Shown here in pieces: positions 8,458 to 17,703 of a stretch of 64,000 nucleotides of DNA. The translations under genes were made by a program, and so were the position numbers. Source of the DNA: Lysobacter sp. Root76 (GTDB lineage: Bacteria; Pseudomonadota; Gammaproteobacteria; Xanthomonadales; Xanthomonadaceae); NCBI RefSeq assembly GCF_001428685.1, contig NZ_LMIK01000005.1, forward strand, positions 184,170 to 248,169. Direction: 5' to 3'. The notes below the pieces were generated by a model. The model did no database searches, was not told the origin of the DNA, and worked only from the letters and a program-made list of their open reading frames with translations. How positions within the stretch are numbered: position 1 is the stretch's first letter; the number at the start of each line of letters is the position of its first letter.

Positions 8458-10797
8458 ATGACCAAGACCCTCCTGGCCATCGGCCTGTCGCGCGCGCTCA
8501 CCGGCACGGCCTTGTTCGCCGTCGCCGGCGTGGCGCTGGCGCAGACGCCGAGCACCGCCGCCGCCGCCGCGTCCGAGGCGCGCGATCTGGACACAGTGGT
8601 CGTGCAGGGCGAGATCGTCTACCGCAATCGCACCGAGGCGGTCGCGCCGACGCTGTCCTACGATCTGGAGTACTTCCAGCGCTTCGAGCCGCTGACCGTC
8701 GGCGACATGCTCAAGCGCGTGCCCAGCGTGACCTTCGTATCGGACGTGCTCGAGTACGACGGCGCGCGCCTGCGCGGCCTGGACCCGGGCTACACCCAGA
8801 TCCTGATCAACGGCAAGAAGGTGCCGGGCGCGGGCGACGACCGTTCGTTCTTCGTCGACCGTATTCCGGCCGAGCTGGTCGAGCGCATCGAGATCGTGCG
8901 CAGCCCCAGCGCCAACCGTTCCGGCGACGCCGTAGCCGGCGCGCTCAACATCGTGCTGCGCGACGCCTACGAGTTCGACGGCGGCTACCTGCGCGCCGGC
9001 GCGCTGCGTTTCGACGACGGCGAGGTCAAGGGCACAGCCGGCGCGGTGATCGGCGGCGCCGTCGGCGAGGGCCGCCTGCTGGGCGGCATCAACATCCAGG
9101 GCCGCTACAACCCCAAGCTCAAGCGCAGCGACCGCTTCGAGCAGCCGGGCGGCGATTTCACCGATGCCGAGAACCAGACCGACACCCGCGACGGCACCGA
9201 CTACTCGGCCAATCTGTCCTACACCCGCGATATCGGCAGCGGCCGGCTGTCGCTGGGCGGCCTGTACGTGCGCACCGACCGCACCGAAAGCGAGCATTCG
9301 CTGGAGTACAACGACGCCTTGCTCAACGACCGTGCGCACCTGCTGTCGGACAACGACCAGGTAGTGGACATCGAGCAGAACAACCTGGCGCTGTCGGGCA
9401 GCTACCGTTTCGACATGCTCGGCGGTCGCACCACGCTGGACCTGGGCTACTCGCGTTTCGAGGACCGTCGCACCGACACCGAGGAAGAGAGCGGCTTCGA
9501 CGACGACGACAGCCCGCCCTCGTTCGACGAACGCGAGGGCACGCGCATCCTCAGCGATCAGGCCGACCGCGAGCGCACCGCGTCGCTGTCGCACCAGCGC
9601 GACCTCAGCGGCGGCCTGCGCCTGGAGTTCGGCGTCGACGCCACCGCCAAGGACCGCAAGACCACGCTGCGCACCAGCGAGGTCGACACCGACGACGAGG
9701 GGGCGCCGCTGCCGCCCTACGCCGATTTCGAGCGCGCCCGCAGCACCATCGAGGAACGCCGAGTCGATCCCTACCTGATGGTCTCCGGCAAGGGTGGCGC
9801 CTTCGACTGGGAAGCCGGCCTGCGCTACGAGACCACCGACGTGGACGTGCGCAACGACGAGGCGCGCGCGTCCAACGACTACGCGACCCTGCTGCCGTCG
9901 GCGCACCTGCGCTGGAACGTGAGCGAAAACGACCGCATCACCCTGTCGCTGGCGCGCACGGTACGCCGTCCCAACTTCAACTACATCCTGCCGCTGACCC
10001 TGGAAGAGGAGTACGGCGACAACGACTTCGTCGGCAATCCGCAGCTGGATCCGGAGACCGCCTGGGGCCTGGACCTGGGCTTCGAACGCCGTCTCGGCAG
10101 CCGGGGCATCGTCGGCGTCAATCTGTTCTACCGCGACGTCAAGGACCTGATCGAGATCACCAATACCGGAGAGGCCAGCGCGACCGCGCGCGACGACTAC
10201 GAGGACGAACTGGACGAGTTCCTGGACGATCATCCGGGCGCGACCCCGGCCACGCCGGGCTACCCGCAGTTCGATCCCGACAGCTTCGTCTATACCGCGG
10301 CCAACGTCGGCGACGGTTACGTCTACGGCATCGAGTTCGATATCTCCACGCCGCTGACCGTCATGGGGCTGCCGAACACCGGCGTGTTCGCCAACTATTC
10401 CTGGCTGGACAGCTCAGTCGACGATGCGCGGGGCGAACGCCGCTTCAACAACCAGTCGCGCTACGTCTACAACGTCGGCTTCATCCACGACATCGCCGAC
10501 TACGGCGTGGCCTTCGGCGCCAGCTACCGCCGCCAGGGCGACGTGCGTTCGCGGGTGCTGGCCGAGGAAGTGCTCACGCAGTACAGCGCGGACCTGGAAG
10601 TGTTCGTCGAGAAGCGCTTCGGCGAGCGCTTCTCGCTCCGCCTGACCGGCTCGAACCTGCTCGACGCCAAGAAGAGCGAGTTCTTCAACAAGTTCGACAC
10701 CCTGGCCGACCAGATCGACCGCGACTACGACGAGTACGAGCGCGAGCGCGAACAGGCAGGTCCGGTGTACCAGCTGATCGCGCGCTACAAGTTCTGA
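8458..10797 (+). CDS. TonB-dependent outer-membrane receptor
   Basis: 779 residues. A signal peptide (LFAVAGVALAQ, cleavage near residue 30) is followed by a plug domain (about residues 45-160: PLTVGDMLKRVPSVTF, GLDPGYTQILINGKKVPGAG, ERIEIVRSPSANRSGDAVAGALNIVL) and a 22-strand-type barrel ending in the canonical C-terminal phenylalanine (YQLIARYKF). Several predicted loops are strongly acidic, for example the FDDDDSPPSFDE stretch. Such receptors import large or scarce ligands using TonB energy. The divergent phytase-like lipoprotein suggests inositol phosphates or liberated phosphate esters as ligand; this is inference. A hairpin follows the stop. Confidence 0.92.
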   Translation: MTKTLLAIGLSRALTGTALFAVAGVALAQTPSTAAAAASEARDLDTVVVQGEIVYRNRTEAVAPTLSYDLEYFQRFEPLTVGDMLKRVPSVTFVSDVLEYDGARLRGLDPGYTQILINGKKVPGAGDDRSFFVDRIPAELVERIEIVRSPSANRSGDAVAGALNIVLRDAYEFDGGYLRAGALRFDDGEVKGTAGAVIGGAVGEGRLLGGINIQGRYNPKLKRSDRFEQPGGDFTDAENQTDTRDGTDYSANLSYTRDIGSGRLSLGGLYVRTDRTESEHSLEYNDALLNDRAHLLSDNDQVVDIEQNNLALSGSYRFDMLGGRTTLDLGYSRFEDRRTDTEEESGFDDDDSPPSFDEREGTRILSDQADRERTASLSHQRDLSGGLRLEFGVDATAKDRKTTLRTSEVDTDDEGAPLPPYADFERARSTIEERRVDPYLMVSGKGGAFDWEAGLRYETTDVDVRNDEARASNDYATLLPSAHLRWNVSENDRITLSLARTVRRPNFNYILPLTLEEEYGDNDFVGNPQLDPETAWGLDLGFERRLGSRGIVGVNLFYRDVKDLIEITNTGEASATARDDYEDELDEFLDDHPGATPATPGYPQFDPDSFVYTAANVGDGYVYGIEFDISTPLTVMGLPNTGVFANYSWLDSSVDDARGERRFNNQSRYVYNVGFIHDIADYGVAFGASYRRQGDVRSRVLAEEVLTQYSADLEVFVEKRFGERFSLRLTGSNLLDAKKSEFFNKFDTLADQIDRDYDEYEREREQAGPVYQLIARYKF

Positions 10798-10817
10798 GCG
10801 ACCCGTCTGCAAGGGGG

Positions 10818-10856
10818 CCGGGCGTGGCGGCGGGGCGGCCGCCGCGCCCGGAGTTT
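10818..10856 (+). terminator. Rho-independent terminator after the TonB receptor gene
   Basis: Arms 10818-10831 and 10838-10851 form a 14-bp stem with one G-U pair and a 6-base loop, followed by AGTTTT, 21 bases after the stop codon. Confidence 0.65.
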
Positions 10857-11231
10857 TGGGGGCTTGGGTACGGGATGGCGGTGCGCGGTCGCCGCAATGC
10901 GTCGCCGCAGGATGCGATCCGCCTCAAGCTCGGGATCAGTCCGGCCGCTTATCAGGCGCGGCTCGCCCGCGGCGGCTGAACGGGCCGTTGCCGTGGCCGG
11001 ATCGGCCGGCGCCGGCCGTTCGTACTCGGACGACGTCGACGCGAAGGACGCGCGCGGTAGTACGGCAGGCCAAGGAAGCGGCCCCGCGATGGGGCCGGGG
11101 CGAAGGAAGATCCGCCATGGCGTCGCCAACGCGCTGAAGATTTCGTGGTCGGTGTCCGCGCACGTCGTGGCGACGCTGAGCATCACGCGTGCCGCGCGTT
11201 CGACCCACGCGACAGGTCCAAGGAGGACCCC
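10857..11231. other. Intergenic region upstream of the secreted two-gene module
   Basis: About 375 bases of GC-rich DNA without a convincing gene on either strand. It should contain the promoter for the two genes that follow. AAGGAGGACCCC directly before 11232 is a strong ribosome-binding site. Confidence 0.5.
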
Positions 11232-12113
11232 ATGAACCCGAGCATCCGCATTCCCACCGTCGCCGCGCCGCGCGCGGCGCTCTATGCCTCGGCGCTGGCC
11301 GTGCTGCTGGCCGCGCCCGCGTACGCGATCGGCCCGGAGGCGCCGGTCGATTTCGTCGATCACTACGTGCGCGACGGTTTCGTCGTGATGGTGATCGAGC
11401 CCGAACGCCTGGCGTCGCTGGACGTCACCCGCGCGATCTACAGCGACGGCACGCCGCTGGCGCGCGAGCCCGATCCGGTGCCGTGGCGCAAGCTGCGCAT
11501 GTTCGACTACACCGCGCCGTTCACCGGGCCCAACGATTTCAAATACCGCGATCCGCGCGACAAAGCGCCGCCGCGGCGCGCGGCCGAAGCCGAGCGCCAG
11601 CTCCCGAGCATCGCCCGCGCCGAGCCGCGCGCGGAGCTGCGCCTGGCCGACGCGTCCGCCGCCGCGCGCACCGCGCTCCGGGACGAACGGCCCAAGCGCG
11701 TCGGCGTGCTGATCCCGCTGGCCAGCGACAAGGCCGCGCAGCTTAAGGACGGCGCCTACGCCGAGAAAATCCTCGCGCGTGCGCATGCGGCCAACGAGGA
11801 CCCGAAGAGCAAGCCGCTGCAGATGGTGTATTGGGCGCACTTCGTGGTCCGCGACGGAAAACCGGCCTATGTCAGCCAGGCCGAGTACTCGCGCATGGTC
11901 GATCCGCCTTACGACGGGCTCGATGCGTTGGGCGAGAAAGTGCAGTGGAACGAGGGCCGCGGCGCGGCGGCGAAAATGCCTGTGAGCAAGACCAGGCTCG
12001 GCCGCGCCATTCCGCTGGGGCGCGCGGGCGGGTTGCTGCCCGAACGCGAAGACGCGGCACGCCGCAAGGACCAGGACGCCGGCCGGAACGCCGACGAATC
12101 ACGCGAACGCTAG
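11232..12113 (+). CDS. Secreted protein of unknown function (partner of the putative metalloprotease)
   Basis: 293 residues; the ATG at 11232 is chosen for the strong AGGAGG six bases upstream and because a signal peptide follows directly (SALAVLLAAPAYA, cleavage near residue 33). The mature protein is charged and Arg/Ala-rich, with VDHYVRDGFVVMVIEPERL near the N-terminus, a conserved-looking centre (PLQMVYWAHFVVRDGKPAYVSQ split over two strands) and a basic, low-complexity tail. I recognise no domain. It is followed after 12 bases by a secreted HExxH protein, so the two are almost certainly co-transcribed; a chaperone, inhibitor or propeptide-like role for the partner is possible but unproven. 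Confidence 0.7.
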   Translation: MNPSIRIPTVAAPRAALYASALAVLLAAPAYAIGPEAPVDFVDHYVRDGFVVMVIEPERLASLDVTRAIYSDGTPLAREPDPVPWRKLRMFDYTAPFTGPNDFKYRDPRDKAPPRRAAEAERQLPSIARAEPRAELRLADASAAARTALRDERPKRVGVLIPLASDKAAQLKDGAYAEKILARAHAANEDPKSKPLQMVYWAHFVVRDGKPAYVSQAEYSRMVDPPYDGLDALGEKVQWNEGRGAAAKMPVSKTRLGRAIPLGRAGGLLPEREDAARRKDQDAGRNADESRER

Positions 12114-12125
12114 GAGGCACCCGCC

Positions 12126-13406
12126 ATGAACATCCGCATCATCCAATTCGCCGCCACGGCGGCCCTGTTGCTGGCCGCGCAAGTCGCGGCCGCGGCCGAA
12201 CGCAACGTCTGCTTCCGCCTGCAGCTGCGCGACGAGCGCGTGCAGTGCGCCGACACCTCCGAAGCCGGCGCGCGCCGCGGCTGCAATTCCGGCGGCTACG
12301 TCGACATGGTCGGCCACCAGATCGAAGTCTGGGACAAGGACTGGGAAGGCGACGACGAATACATCGGCACCTGGTACATCGGCGGCGGCGGCAGCCAGTG
12401 CGTCGCCTTCGAGTGGGAGAACTCCGACTACGACAAGGGCGAAGCCAATCCCGATCTGTACCTGCGCTACGTCAACAAGGTCAACCGCACCGGCTACAGC
12501 CACTACGTCGAAGTGCGCGGCGTGAACACCGACAACAGCGCCGCCAGCGTGACCTCGTGGCGCAACGGCCAGTCCGGCGACCCGGAACGCTACGTATCGA
12601 TGAACTGCAAGGCCAACACCACCTGCAGCGTGTTCGGATCGGGCACGCTGGTGCCGACCAACGACATCGCCTCCGATCGCGGCCTGCGGATCATGGCGCT
12701 GGATTCGGCCCAGCACACCCTGCAGGCCTTGGGCGAGATCATGGACACCAGCGTGCGGCTGCAATACCCGGGCCAGACCGATTGCCCGACCAGCTGCGCG
12801 CCGGACCGCGACCTGATCAAGATCACCCGCACCCGCGGCGCCAACGGTTCCAACGTGACCCACGAGCTCGGCCACGTGATCCAGATGCAGGAATTCGACC
12901 AGGATTGGCTGCGCGACGACTGCAGCCGCGGCGGCGACGGTCACAGCCTGGACTCGCTGGAACACGAGTCCTGCGCGACCACCGAGGGTTGGGGCAACTA
13001 CGTCGCCCTGGTGAGCTGGTACGAGCCGAACAACAGCGCGACGGTGCCGTTCGGCTGGGGCCGCAACTTCGAGACCGCGACCCTGGGCTTCGCCACCTGT
13101 TCGGACAACGCCCACAACGAGATCCAGACCGGCAAGGCGTTCTGGGACCTGGACGACTGGAATAACGAGGGCGGCAGCGGTGCGGCCAGCGGCGACGACG
13201 ATCGTCTGGCCTACGCCAGCACCGACATCGTCACCGGCTGGCGCCAGTTCGACGACGGCAGCGACAACCGCGAGGACGGCGAAGACGGCGCCGATGGCGT
13301 CAACGTGCGCGACTACTGGGGCAACAACAGCGGCCGCTTCACCGCAGCCGGCGTTTTCGAAACCCTGATCGACCACAACTGCCTGCAGGCGCAGGTCAAC
13401 GATTGA
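12126..13406 (+). CDS. Putative secreted zinc metalloprotease (HELGH motif)
   Basis: 426 residues with a signal peptide ending near AAAAAE (residue 24). The zinc motif HELGH is at residues 246-250, in the context SNVTHELGHVIQMQEF, and TEGWGNYVALV at 286-296 offers Glu287 as a third ligand, as in gluzincins with an EGWADY-type motif. The N-terminal 230 residues hold many cysteines (positions 29, 41, 53, 92, 161, 167, 220 and 224 by count), suggesting disulfide bonding and extracellular action. I do not recognise a named family. It is the second gene of a pair with a 12-base gap; a hairpin follows the stop. The substrate is unknown. Confidence 0.75.
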   Translation: MNIRIIQFAATAALLLAAQVAAAAERNVCFRLQLRDERVQCADTSEAGARRGCNSGGYVDMVGHQIEVWDKDWEGDDEYIGTWYIGGGGSQCVAFEWENSDYDKGEANPDLYLRYVNKVNRTGYSHYVEVRGVNTDNSAASVTSWRNGQSGDPERYVSMNCKANTTCSVFGSGTLVPTNDIASDRGLRIMALDSAQHTLQALGEIMDTSVRLQYPGQTDCPTSCAPDRDLIKITRTRGANGSNVTHELGHVIQMQEFDQDWLRDDCSRGGDGHSLDSLEHESCATTEGWGNYVALVSWYEPNNSATVPFGWGRNFETATLGFATCSDNAHNEIQTGKAFWDLDDWNNEGGSGAASGDDDRLAYASTDIVTGWRQFDDGSDNREDGEDGADGVNVRDYWGNNSGRFTAAGVFETLIDHNCLQAQVND

Positions 13407-13413
13407 ACCGCGT

Positions 13414-13446
13414 CGCGCGCACCGGTCCCGCGGATCGGTGCGCGCG
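13414..13446. terminator. Hairpin between convergent genes
   Basis: Perfect 11-bp stem (13414-13424 with 13436-13446) and an 11-base loop, just after the metalloprotease stop and just before the end of the opposing micro-gene. There is no T-run, so bidirectional termination is only likely, not certain. Confidence 0.5.
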
Positions 13447-13449
13447 TGG

Positions 13450-13560
13450 CTAGTTGTCGCGGCGCATGCGCAGCAAGGCGACCACCAGGATCACCACCAG
13501 GGTCAGGCAACCGACTAGGCCCAGGATGATGATCCAGTGCCACAGGCTGAGTCCTGCCAT
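13450..13560 (-). CDS. 36-residue single-span membrane protein resembling the TatA N-terminus
   Basis: Reading the minus strand from ATG 13558-13560 to TAG 13450-13452 gives a 36-residue protein that begins MAGLSLWHWIIILGLVG and ends LLRMRRDN. GGAGGAAGGG directly precedes the start, a strong ribosome-binding site. The first nine residues match the authentic TatA of this window (MGGLSLWHW, 60370) apart from position 2, but the conserved FG-containing hinge and the amphipathic helix of TatA are missing, and a basic tail follows one hydrophobic span. It may be a tiny membrane protein derived from, or interacting with, the Tat system. Too short for ordinary gene callers; expression is unproven. 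Confidence 0.65.
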   Translation of the reverse strand: MAGLSLWHWIIILGLVGCLTLVVILVVALLRMRRDN

Positions 13561-13925
13561 CCCTTCCTCCGACCGCTTGAGCTCCTGTCGAAGCGCAGGG
13601 TAACGGAGGTGGTTGTTGCGAAAGTGTGTGCGTCGTTAAAGCGTGACCTGCGTGTGTAGCGCGTGCTGTTCTTGTGTGGAGCGAGTCGGATCGCGATGTG
13701 GCTGTGGCCAATGATGGCTCGCGATCGCGGGTACGTCGGCGAGGGGAGGTTCAATCGCGACTTAGGTCGCTCCCACAGTCGCTGCGGGGTTCGGTCTGTG
13801 TGCCGGGCTGGACGATGAGAGCAGGACTTGCGCTGGTTCGCCGGCGACGCTGCTGCGTGGTCGAGTGCGGTCGCGGCTTACGCCGCTCCTACCCGAGGCG
13901 GCAGCGTGGTGCGGAAGAGCGGTGG
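13561..13925. other. Intergenic region with REP elements
   Basis: 365 bases between the micro-gene and zapE. It holds a degenerate REP pair (13674-13697 and inverted 13755-13776) and a further inverted copy at 13871-13892. No gene is visible. Confidence 0.6.
13674..13892. repeat. REP cluster (inverted pair plus one extra copy)
   Basis: A diverged forward copy at about 13674-13697 (GTGTGGAGCGAGTCGGATCG) faces an inverted copy at 13755-13776 (TCGCGACTTAGGTCGCTCCC), and another inverted copy, TCGCGGCTTACGCCGCTCC, starts at 13871. They belong to the same family as the array at 22.1-23.0 kb. Confidence 0.65.
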
Positions 13926-15026
13926 TCAGCCGCGGTGCTCCAAGGCCAGATATTCCGCCGACTGCATTTCGATCAGGCGCGACGCGGTGCGTTCGAAGGC
14001 GCCGCCGAGTTTGTGGCCCAGGTAGAGCTCGGTCGGCGCGACGGCGGCGGTGCAGACCAGGTTGACGTGGCGGTCGTAGAGTTCGTCGATCAGGGTGACG
14101 AAGCGGCGCGCGGGGTCGTCGTTGCGGCCGTCGAACAGCGGGATGTCGCCCAGCAACACGGTGTGGTGTTCGGTCGCGATCTCGATGTAGTCGCCGGCCG
14201 CGCGCGGGCCTTCGCACAGCGCGGCGAAGTCGAACCAGGCGTGGCCTTCGGCCAGGCCGCGCACCGGGATGTCGCGGCCGTCGATGTGCAGCGGGCCCTG
14301 TTCCTTGGGGCAGGCCATCGACAGTTCCTTCCAGCGCGCGGCCAGCCAGGCGTCGGATTCGGCGTCCAGCGGCGTGCGATACACCGGCGAGCGGGTCAGC
14401 GCGCGCAGGCGGTAGTCGTGGGCGCTGTCGAGCAGCAGCACTTCGCAATGCTGCTGGATCTGCGCGATCGCGGGTTTGAAGCGGTCGCGCTGCAGGCCTT
14501 CGGCGTAGAGGTTGGGCGGCGCGGTGTTGGAGGTGGTGACCAGGGCCACGCCCTCGGCGAACAGGCGTTCGAGCAGGCGCCCGAGCAACATCGCGTCGCC
14601 GATGTCGATGACGAAGAATTCGTCCAGCACCAGCACGCGCAGTTCGCGGCCCCACTGGCGCGCGATCTTGGCCAGCGGATCGCTCTCGCCGGTATGCGCG
14701 CGCAGCTGCGCATGCACTTCGCGCATGAAGCGGTGGAAGTGGGTGCGGCGCTTCCCGCGGATCGGAAGACCGTCGAAGAACAGGTCGATCAAGAACGTCT
14801 TGCCGCGACCGACACCGCCCCACAGGTACAGGCCCTTGGGGGTTTCCGGTTTCTTGCCGAGCAGGCCGTCGAACAGGCCGCGCTTGAGCGGTTCGCTCAA
14901 GCGCGCGTGGAGGCGGTCGAGTTCGCGCAGCGCGGGGTGCTGGGCGGGGTCGTCGTTCCAGTCGCCGCGGGCGACGCCGGCAGCGTAGGCGGCGGACGGC
15001 AGCGCCGCCGCGATCGGTTCACTCAT
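13926..15026 (-). CDS. zapE: Cell division protein ZapE (AFG1-like ATPase)
   Basis: 366 residues. Walker A is GGVGRGKT (70-77), Walker B VLVLDEFF (131-138), and the sensor-like stretch VTTSNTAPPNLYAEGLQRDRF is typical of ZapE/AFG1. In E. coli ZapE is a Z-ring-associated ATPase that destabilises FtsZ polymers under envelope or oxygen stress. Length and motif order fit the bacterial family. The start overlaps the stop of the upstream hydrolase gene by 8 bases, so the two are translationally coupled. Confidence 0.95.
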   Translation of the reverse strand: MSEPIAAALPSAAYAAGVARGDWNDDPAQHPALRELDRLHARLSEPLKRGLFDGLLGKKPETPKGLYLWGGVGRGKTFLIDLFFDGLPIRGKRRTHFHRFMREVHAQLRAHTGESDPLAKIARQWGRELRVLVLDEFFVIDIGDAMLLGRLLERLFAEGVALVTTSNTAPPNLYAEGLQRDRFKPAIAQIQQHCEVLLLDSAHDYRLRALTRSPVYRTPLDAESDAWLAARWKELSMACPKEQGPLHIDGRDIPVRGLAEGHAWFDFAALCEGPRAAGDYIEIATEHHTVLLGDIPLFDGRNDDPARRFVTLIDELYDRHVNLVCTAAVAPTELYLGHKLGGAFERTASRLIEMQSAEYLALEHRG

Positions 15027-15687
15027 GCGGTTGCGCAGGCAGGTAGGGCTTGATGCCGTTCTTGATCGCGCCGCGCAGGTCGATCAGGCGGCGGTGGAAG
15101 AAGTGGCTGGTGTCGGGCATGCGGACCAGGTCCGGCGGCTGCTTGAGGCTGTCGAGCCAGGCGTAGACGGCGCTGGGGTCGACGATTTCGTCGGCCTCGC
15201 CCTGGATCACCAGCCAGGGGCAGTCGGGGATGACGATGTCGGCGAAATCCCAGCGCCCGGCCGGCGGCGCGATCGAGATCAGCATGCCGGGCTTGAGTTC
15301 GTCGGCCACCTTCAGCGAGACGTAGGCGCCGAAGCTGAAGCCGGCCAGCCACAGGTGCGCGTCGGGACGGGTCGCACGGACCCAGGCGGCGACCGCGCGC
15401 AGGTCGTCGGCTTCGCCGCGGCCATGGTCGAACTCGCCCTCGGACTGGCCGACGCCGCGGTAGTTGAAGCGCACCGTGGCCGCGCCGGACTCGCGCAGGG
15501 CGCGCGCGGTCATGGTCACGACCTTGTTGTGCATGGTCCCGCCCTCGGTCGGCAGCGGGTGGCAGACGATCGCGACCAGCGGCCGCGGCGTGTCCTCGGC
15601 GGCTTCGACGATGGCTTCGAGCGCGCCGGCCGGGCCGCGCAGGCTGAGCGCGGTGGAGGCGTCGCCGGGGAAGGCAGGAGTGGTCAT
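15019..15687 (-). CDS. Alpha/beta hydrolase (YsgA/COG2945-like)
   Basis: 222 residues with the compact alpha/beta hydrolase fold. VAIVCHPLPTEGGTMHNKVV and RFNYRGVGQSEG are hallmarks of the COG2945 group; the nucleophile is Ser118 in GFSFG, with Asp in GEADEIVD and His in DTSHFFHRRL as the other triad members. The substrate is unknown; relatives are cytosolic esterase-like proteins. No signal peptide is seen. It is the first gene of the pair with zapE. Confidence 0.88.
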   Translation of the reverse strand: MTTPAFPGDASTALSLRGPAGALEAIVEAAEDTPRPLVAIVCHPLPTEGGTMHNKVVTMTARALRESGAATVRFNYRGVGQSEGEFDHGRGEADDLRAVAAWVRATRPDAHLWLAGFSFGAYVSLKVADELKPGMLISIAPPAGRWDFADIVIPDCPWLVIQGEADEIVDPSAVYAWLDSLKQPPDLVRMPDTSHFFHRRLIDLRGAIKNGIKPYLPAQPHE

Positions 15688-15756
15688 ACGCGCATCATAC
15701 CGAGCGACTGTTAGCGGGCCGGCGATCAGCCAGGTCTGCGGTCAACGGGCTTGCAG

Positions 15757-17553
15757 TCAACGGCTTTGAACCAGGCGGAACGACAGCAGCAGCGGGTCGT
15801 GGTCGGAACTGCGCCAGGGCCCGGCGGCGCCGGCGCGATAGCCGGCCGCCAGCGGTTCGTCGGCGTTGCTGTGCCATTCCACGGCGCCGCGCAGGCGTGC
15901 GGCCAGGCCGGGGCTGAGCAGGGCGTGGTCGAGGCGGCCGAGTTCGCCGTCGTAGACATAGCTGTAGGGGCGGGCGACCTTGGCCACCGCGAAGGCGTCG
16001 CGCCAGCCCGCGTCCTTCAGCGTGCGGACTGGCTCTTCTTCGGCGTAGGCATTCAGATCGCCGAGGATGACCGCAAGATCGCTGCCGGATTTCGTGGGAT
16101 CGGTTTTCAGCCAGGCGTCCAGGCGGCGCGCCGAATCGGTCCGCAGGGCGTTCCAGCAGGCGGCGCCGTCGCCCTGGTCGCGGTCCGCGCCCTGGGCCTG
16201 GCCACAGCCCTTGGACTTGAAGTGGTTGGCCACGACCGCGAACGCCGGGCCGGCCGGGCGGCCGCGGCGCAGCGAGACGAAGGCCTGGGCCAGCGGCACC
16301 CGGCTGCCGGCGCCGAACGGGCCGCCTTGCAGGGTGGCGGCGGCGCCGCGCGGCGCGACCCGGCTGGCGCGGTAGATCATGCCGACCCGGATCTGATCGT
16401 CGCCGGGGCCGCGCGCGTCGGCGGCGCAGGGGCGGCAGGGGGCGACGTAACGCCAGTCGCCGCCGTCGCGGTTGAGGCGTTCGACCAGTTGCGCCAGGGT
16501 CGAGTCGGGGCCGTAGCCGTCGTTCTCCAGCTCCATCAATGCGGCGATGTCGGGCTTCAGGCTCTGGATCGTGACGGCCAGTTTGTCCTGCTGCAGTTGG
16601 TATTCGGCGGCGTCGCGGGCGCCGCGCGGGGTCGGGAAGCCGCCGCCGCGGCCGTCGCCGTTGAACAGGTTTTCCAGATTGAAGGCGGCGATGCGCAGGT
16701 CGTTGGCGTCGCCGGCCTGCGGCGCGGGTTCGCGCGCGGCCGGGTGCAGGGTCGGGGTGGCGGTCAGCTGCAGGCGCCAGGCGCCGTCGCGCGCGTCGAG
16801 CACGCCTTCGACGCCTTCCAGGGTGCTGCCGCTGCGGGCTTGGGCATAGCCGGGCGGGAGCACGCCGCTGTCCAGCGCCGGTGCGCCGGCGATGCGGCCG
16901 TCGTCCAGCCACAGCCGGCGCCGGGCGTTGTCGGCGGCGACCGCGCGCGCGGCCTCGCTGCCGGGGGCGGCGCGTTCGCCGGGCTGCCAGAGCGGGCCGT
17001 CGAAGGCGACCAGGGCGCGTCCTTCCTTGAGGATATCGCCGGTGTCGGCCAGGGTCAGGCGCCGGCCGATGCCGATGCGCATGCCGGCATAGCGCGACCA
17101 GTCCGCGGGCGGCGCGTCCAGCACCAGGGTTTCGGCGCGGCCGGCGCCGAGAGCGCGCGCGGCTTCGGGTTCCAGCGCGGTGAGGCGGCTGCCGCGGCCG
17201 GTGTCGAGCTGGGTCGCGCGTCCGAACACGCGCACGCGATCGCCCACGTGCAGCGACACCTCCGGGGTGGCGGGCACGAACACGGCGTCGGAGGTGGCGT
17301 CGTCGCCGTCGCCGGCGTCCTGCACGAACCAGCCGACGAAACCGTCGTCCTCGCCGGTGAGGGCGGCGGTGACCGTGCCTTCGATGGTCAGCCGGGTTCC
17401 GTCCAGCGGGCCGCTGGCGTCGCGGCCGTGCAGCGCGCCGATCGGCGTCGTGGCTGCGGCATCGGCGAGCGGATCGCGCTGCAGGCTCGCGCAGGCGGAC
17501 AGCAGCAGGCAGGGCAACAGCAGGACGGCGGAACGGGGGCGGAAGGCAGGCAT
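15757..17553 (-). CDS. Secreted endonuclease/exonuclease/phosphatase lipoprotein (ExeM/NucH-like)
   Basis: 598 residues. Lipobox LLSAC gives lipidated Cys21. Residues about 40-270 look like the OB-fold N-terminal domains of large extracellular nucleases; from [17 protein letters not shown] onward it is an EEP catalytic domain with [19 protein letters not shown] (catalytic His), [12 protein letters not shown] (Asp/Asn) and the terminal [11 protein letters not shown] motif. All expected catalytic elements are present. Relatives such as Shewanella ExeM and Vibrio Xds degrade extracellular DNA for phosphate recovery and biofilm remodelling. The gene stands alone between convergent and same-strand neighbours; no regulatory site was recognised. 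Confidence 0.88.
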   Translation of the reverse strand: MPAFRPRSAVLLLPCLLLSACASLQRDPLADAAATTPIGALHGRDASGPLDGTRLTIEGTVTAALTGEDDGFVGWFVQDAGDGDDATSDAVFVPATPEVSLHVGDRVRVFGRATQLDTGRGSRLTALEPEAARALGAGRAETLVLDAPPADWSRYAGMRIGIGRRLTLADTGDILKEGRALVAFDGPLWQPGERAAPGSEAARAVAADNARRRLWLDDGRIAGAPALDSGVLPPGYAQARSGSTLEGVEGVLDARDGAWRLQLTATPTLHPAAREPAPQAGDANDLRIAAFNLENLFNGDGRGGGFPTPRGARDAAEYQLQQDKLAVTIQSLKPDIAALMELENDGYGPDSTLAQLVERLNRDGGDWRYVAPCRPCAADARGPGDDQIRVGMIYRASRVAPRGAAATLQGGPFGAGSRVPLAQAFVSLRRGRPAGPAFAVVANHFKSKGCGQAQGADRDQGDGAACWNALRTDSARRLDAWLKTDPTKSGSDLAVILGDLNAYAEEEPVRTLKDAGWRDAFAVAKVARPYSYVYDGELGRLDHALLSPGLAARLRGAVEWHSNADEPLAAGYRAGAAGPWRSSDHDPLLLSFRLVQSR

Positions 17554-17656
17554 CGCGGAGGCGCCACGGAGAGGTCGCGCATTATCGAACGGATCGGGCG
17601 GCTTCCGTGTTGCAGGCGGCGAACGGACCGATCCGGATTGACGGTCGCGGAAACGA

Positions 17657-17680
17657 CGACGCCGCCCGAAGGCGGCGTCG
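17657..17680 (-). terminator. Rho-independent terminator after the cytochrome gene
   Basis: A perfect 10-bp stem (17657-17666 with 17671-17680) closed on the minus strand by a C(UUCG)G tetraloop and followed by TCGTTT. It lies 23 bases after the cytochrome stop. Confidence 0.75.
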
Positions 17681-17703
17681 CAGGCAGCGCGATGCGGCGG
17701 CGC

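Noticed and set aside
7153-10233. A 1026-codon minus-strand frame running antisense through the TonB receptor
   Set aside because: High GC keeps antisense frames open. The real gene is only the phytase-like part (7153-8286), with its own signal peptide; the rest shadows the receptor.
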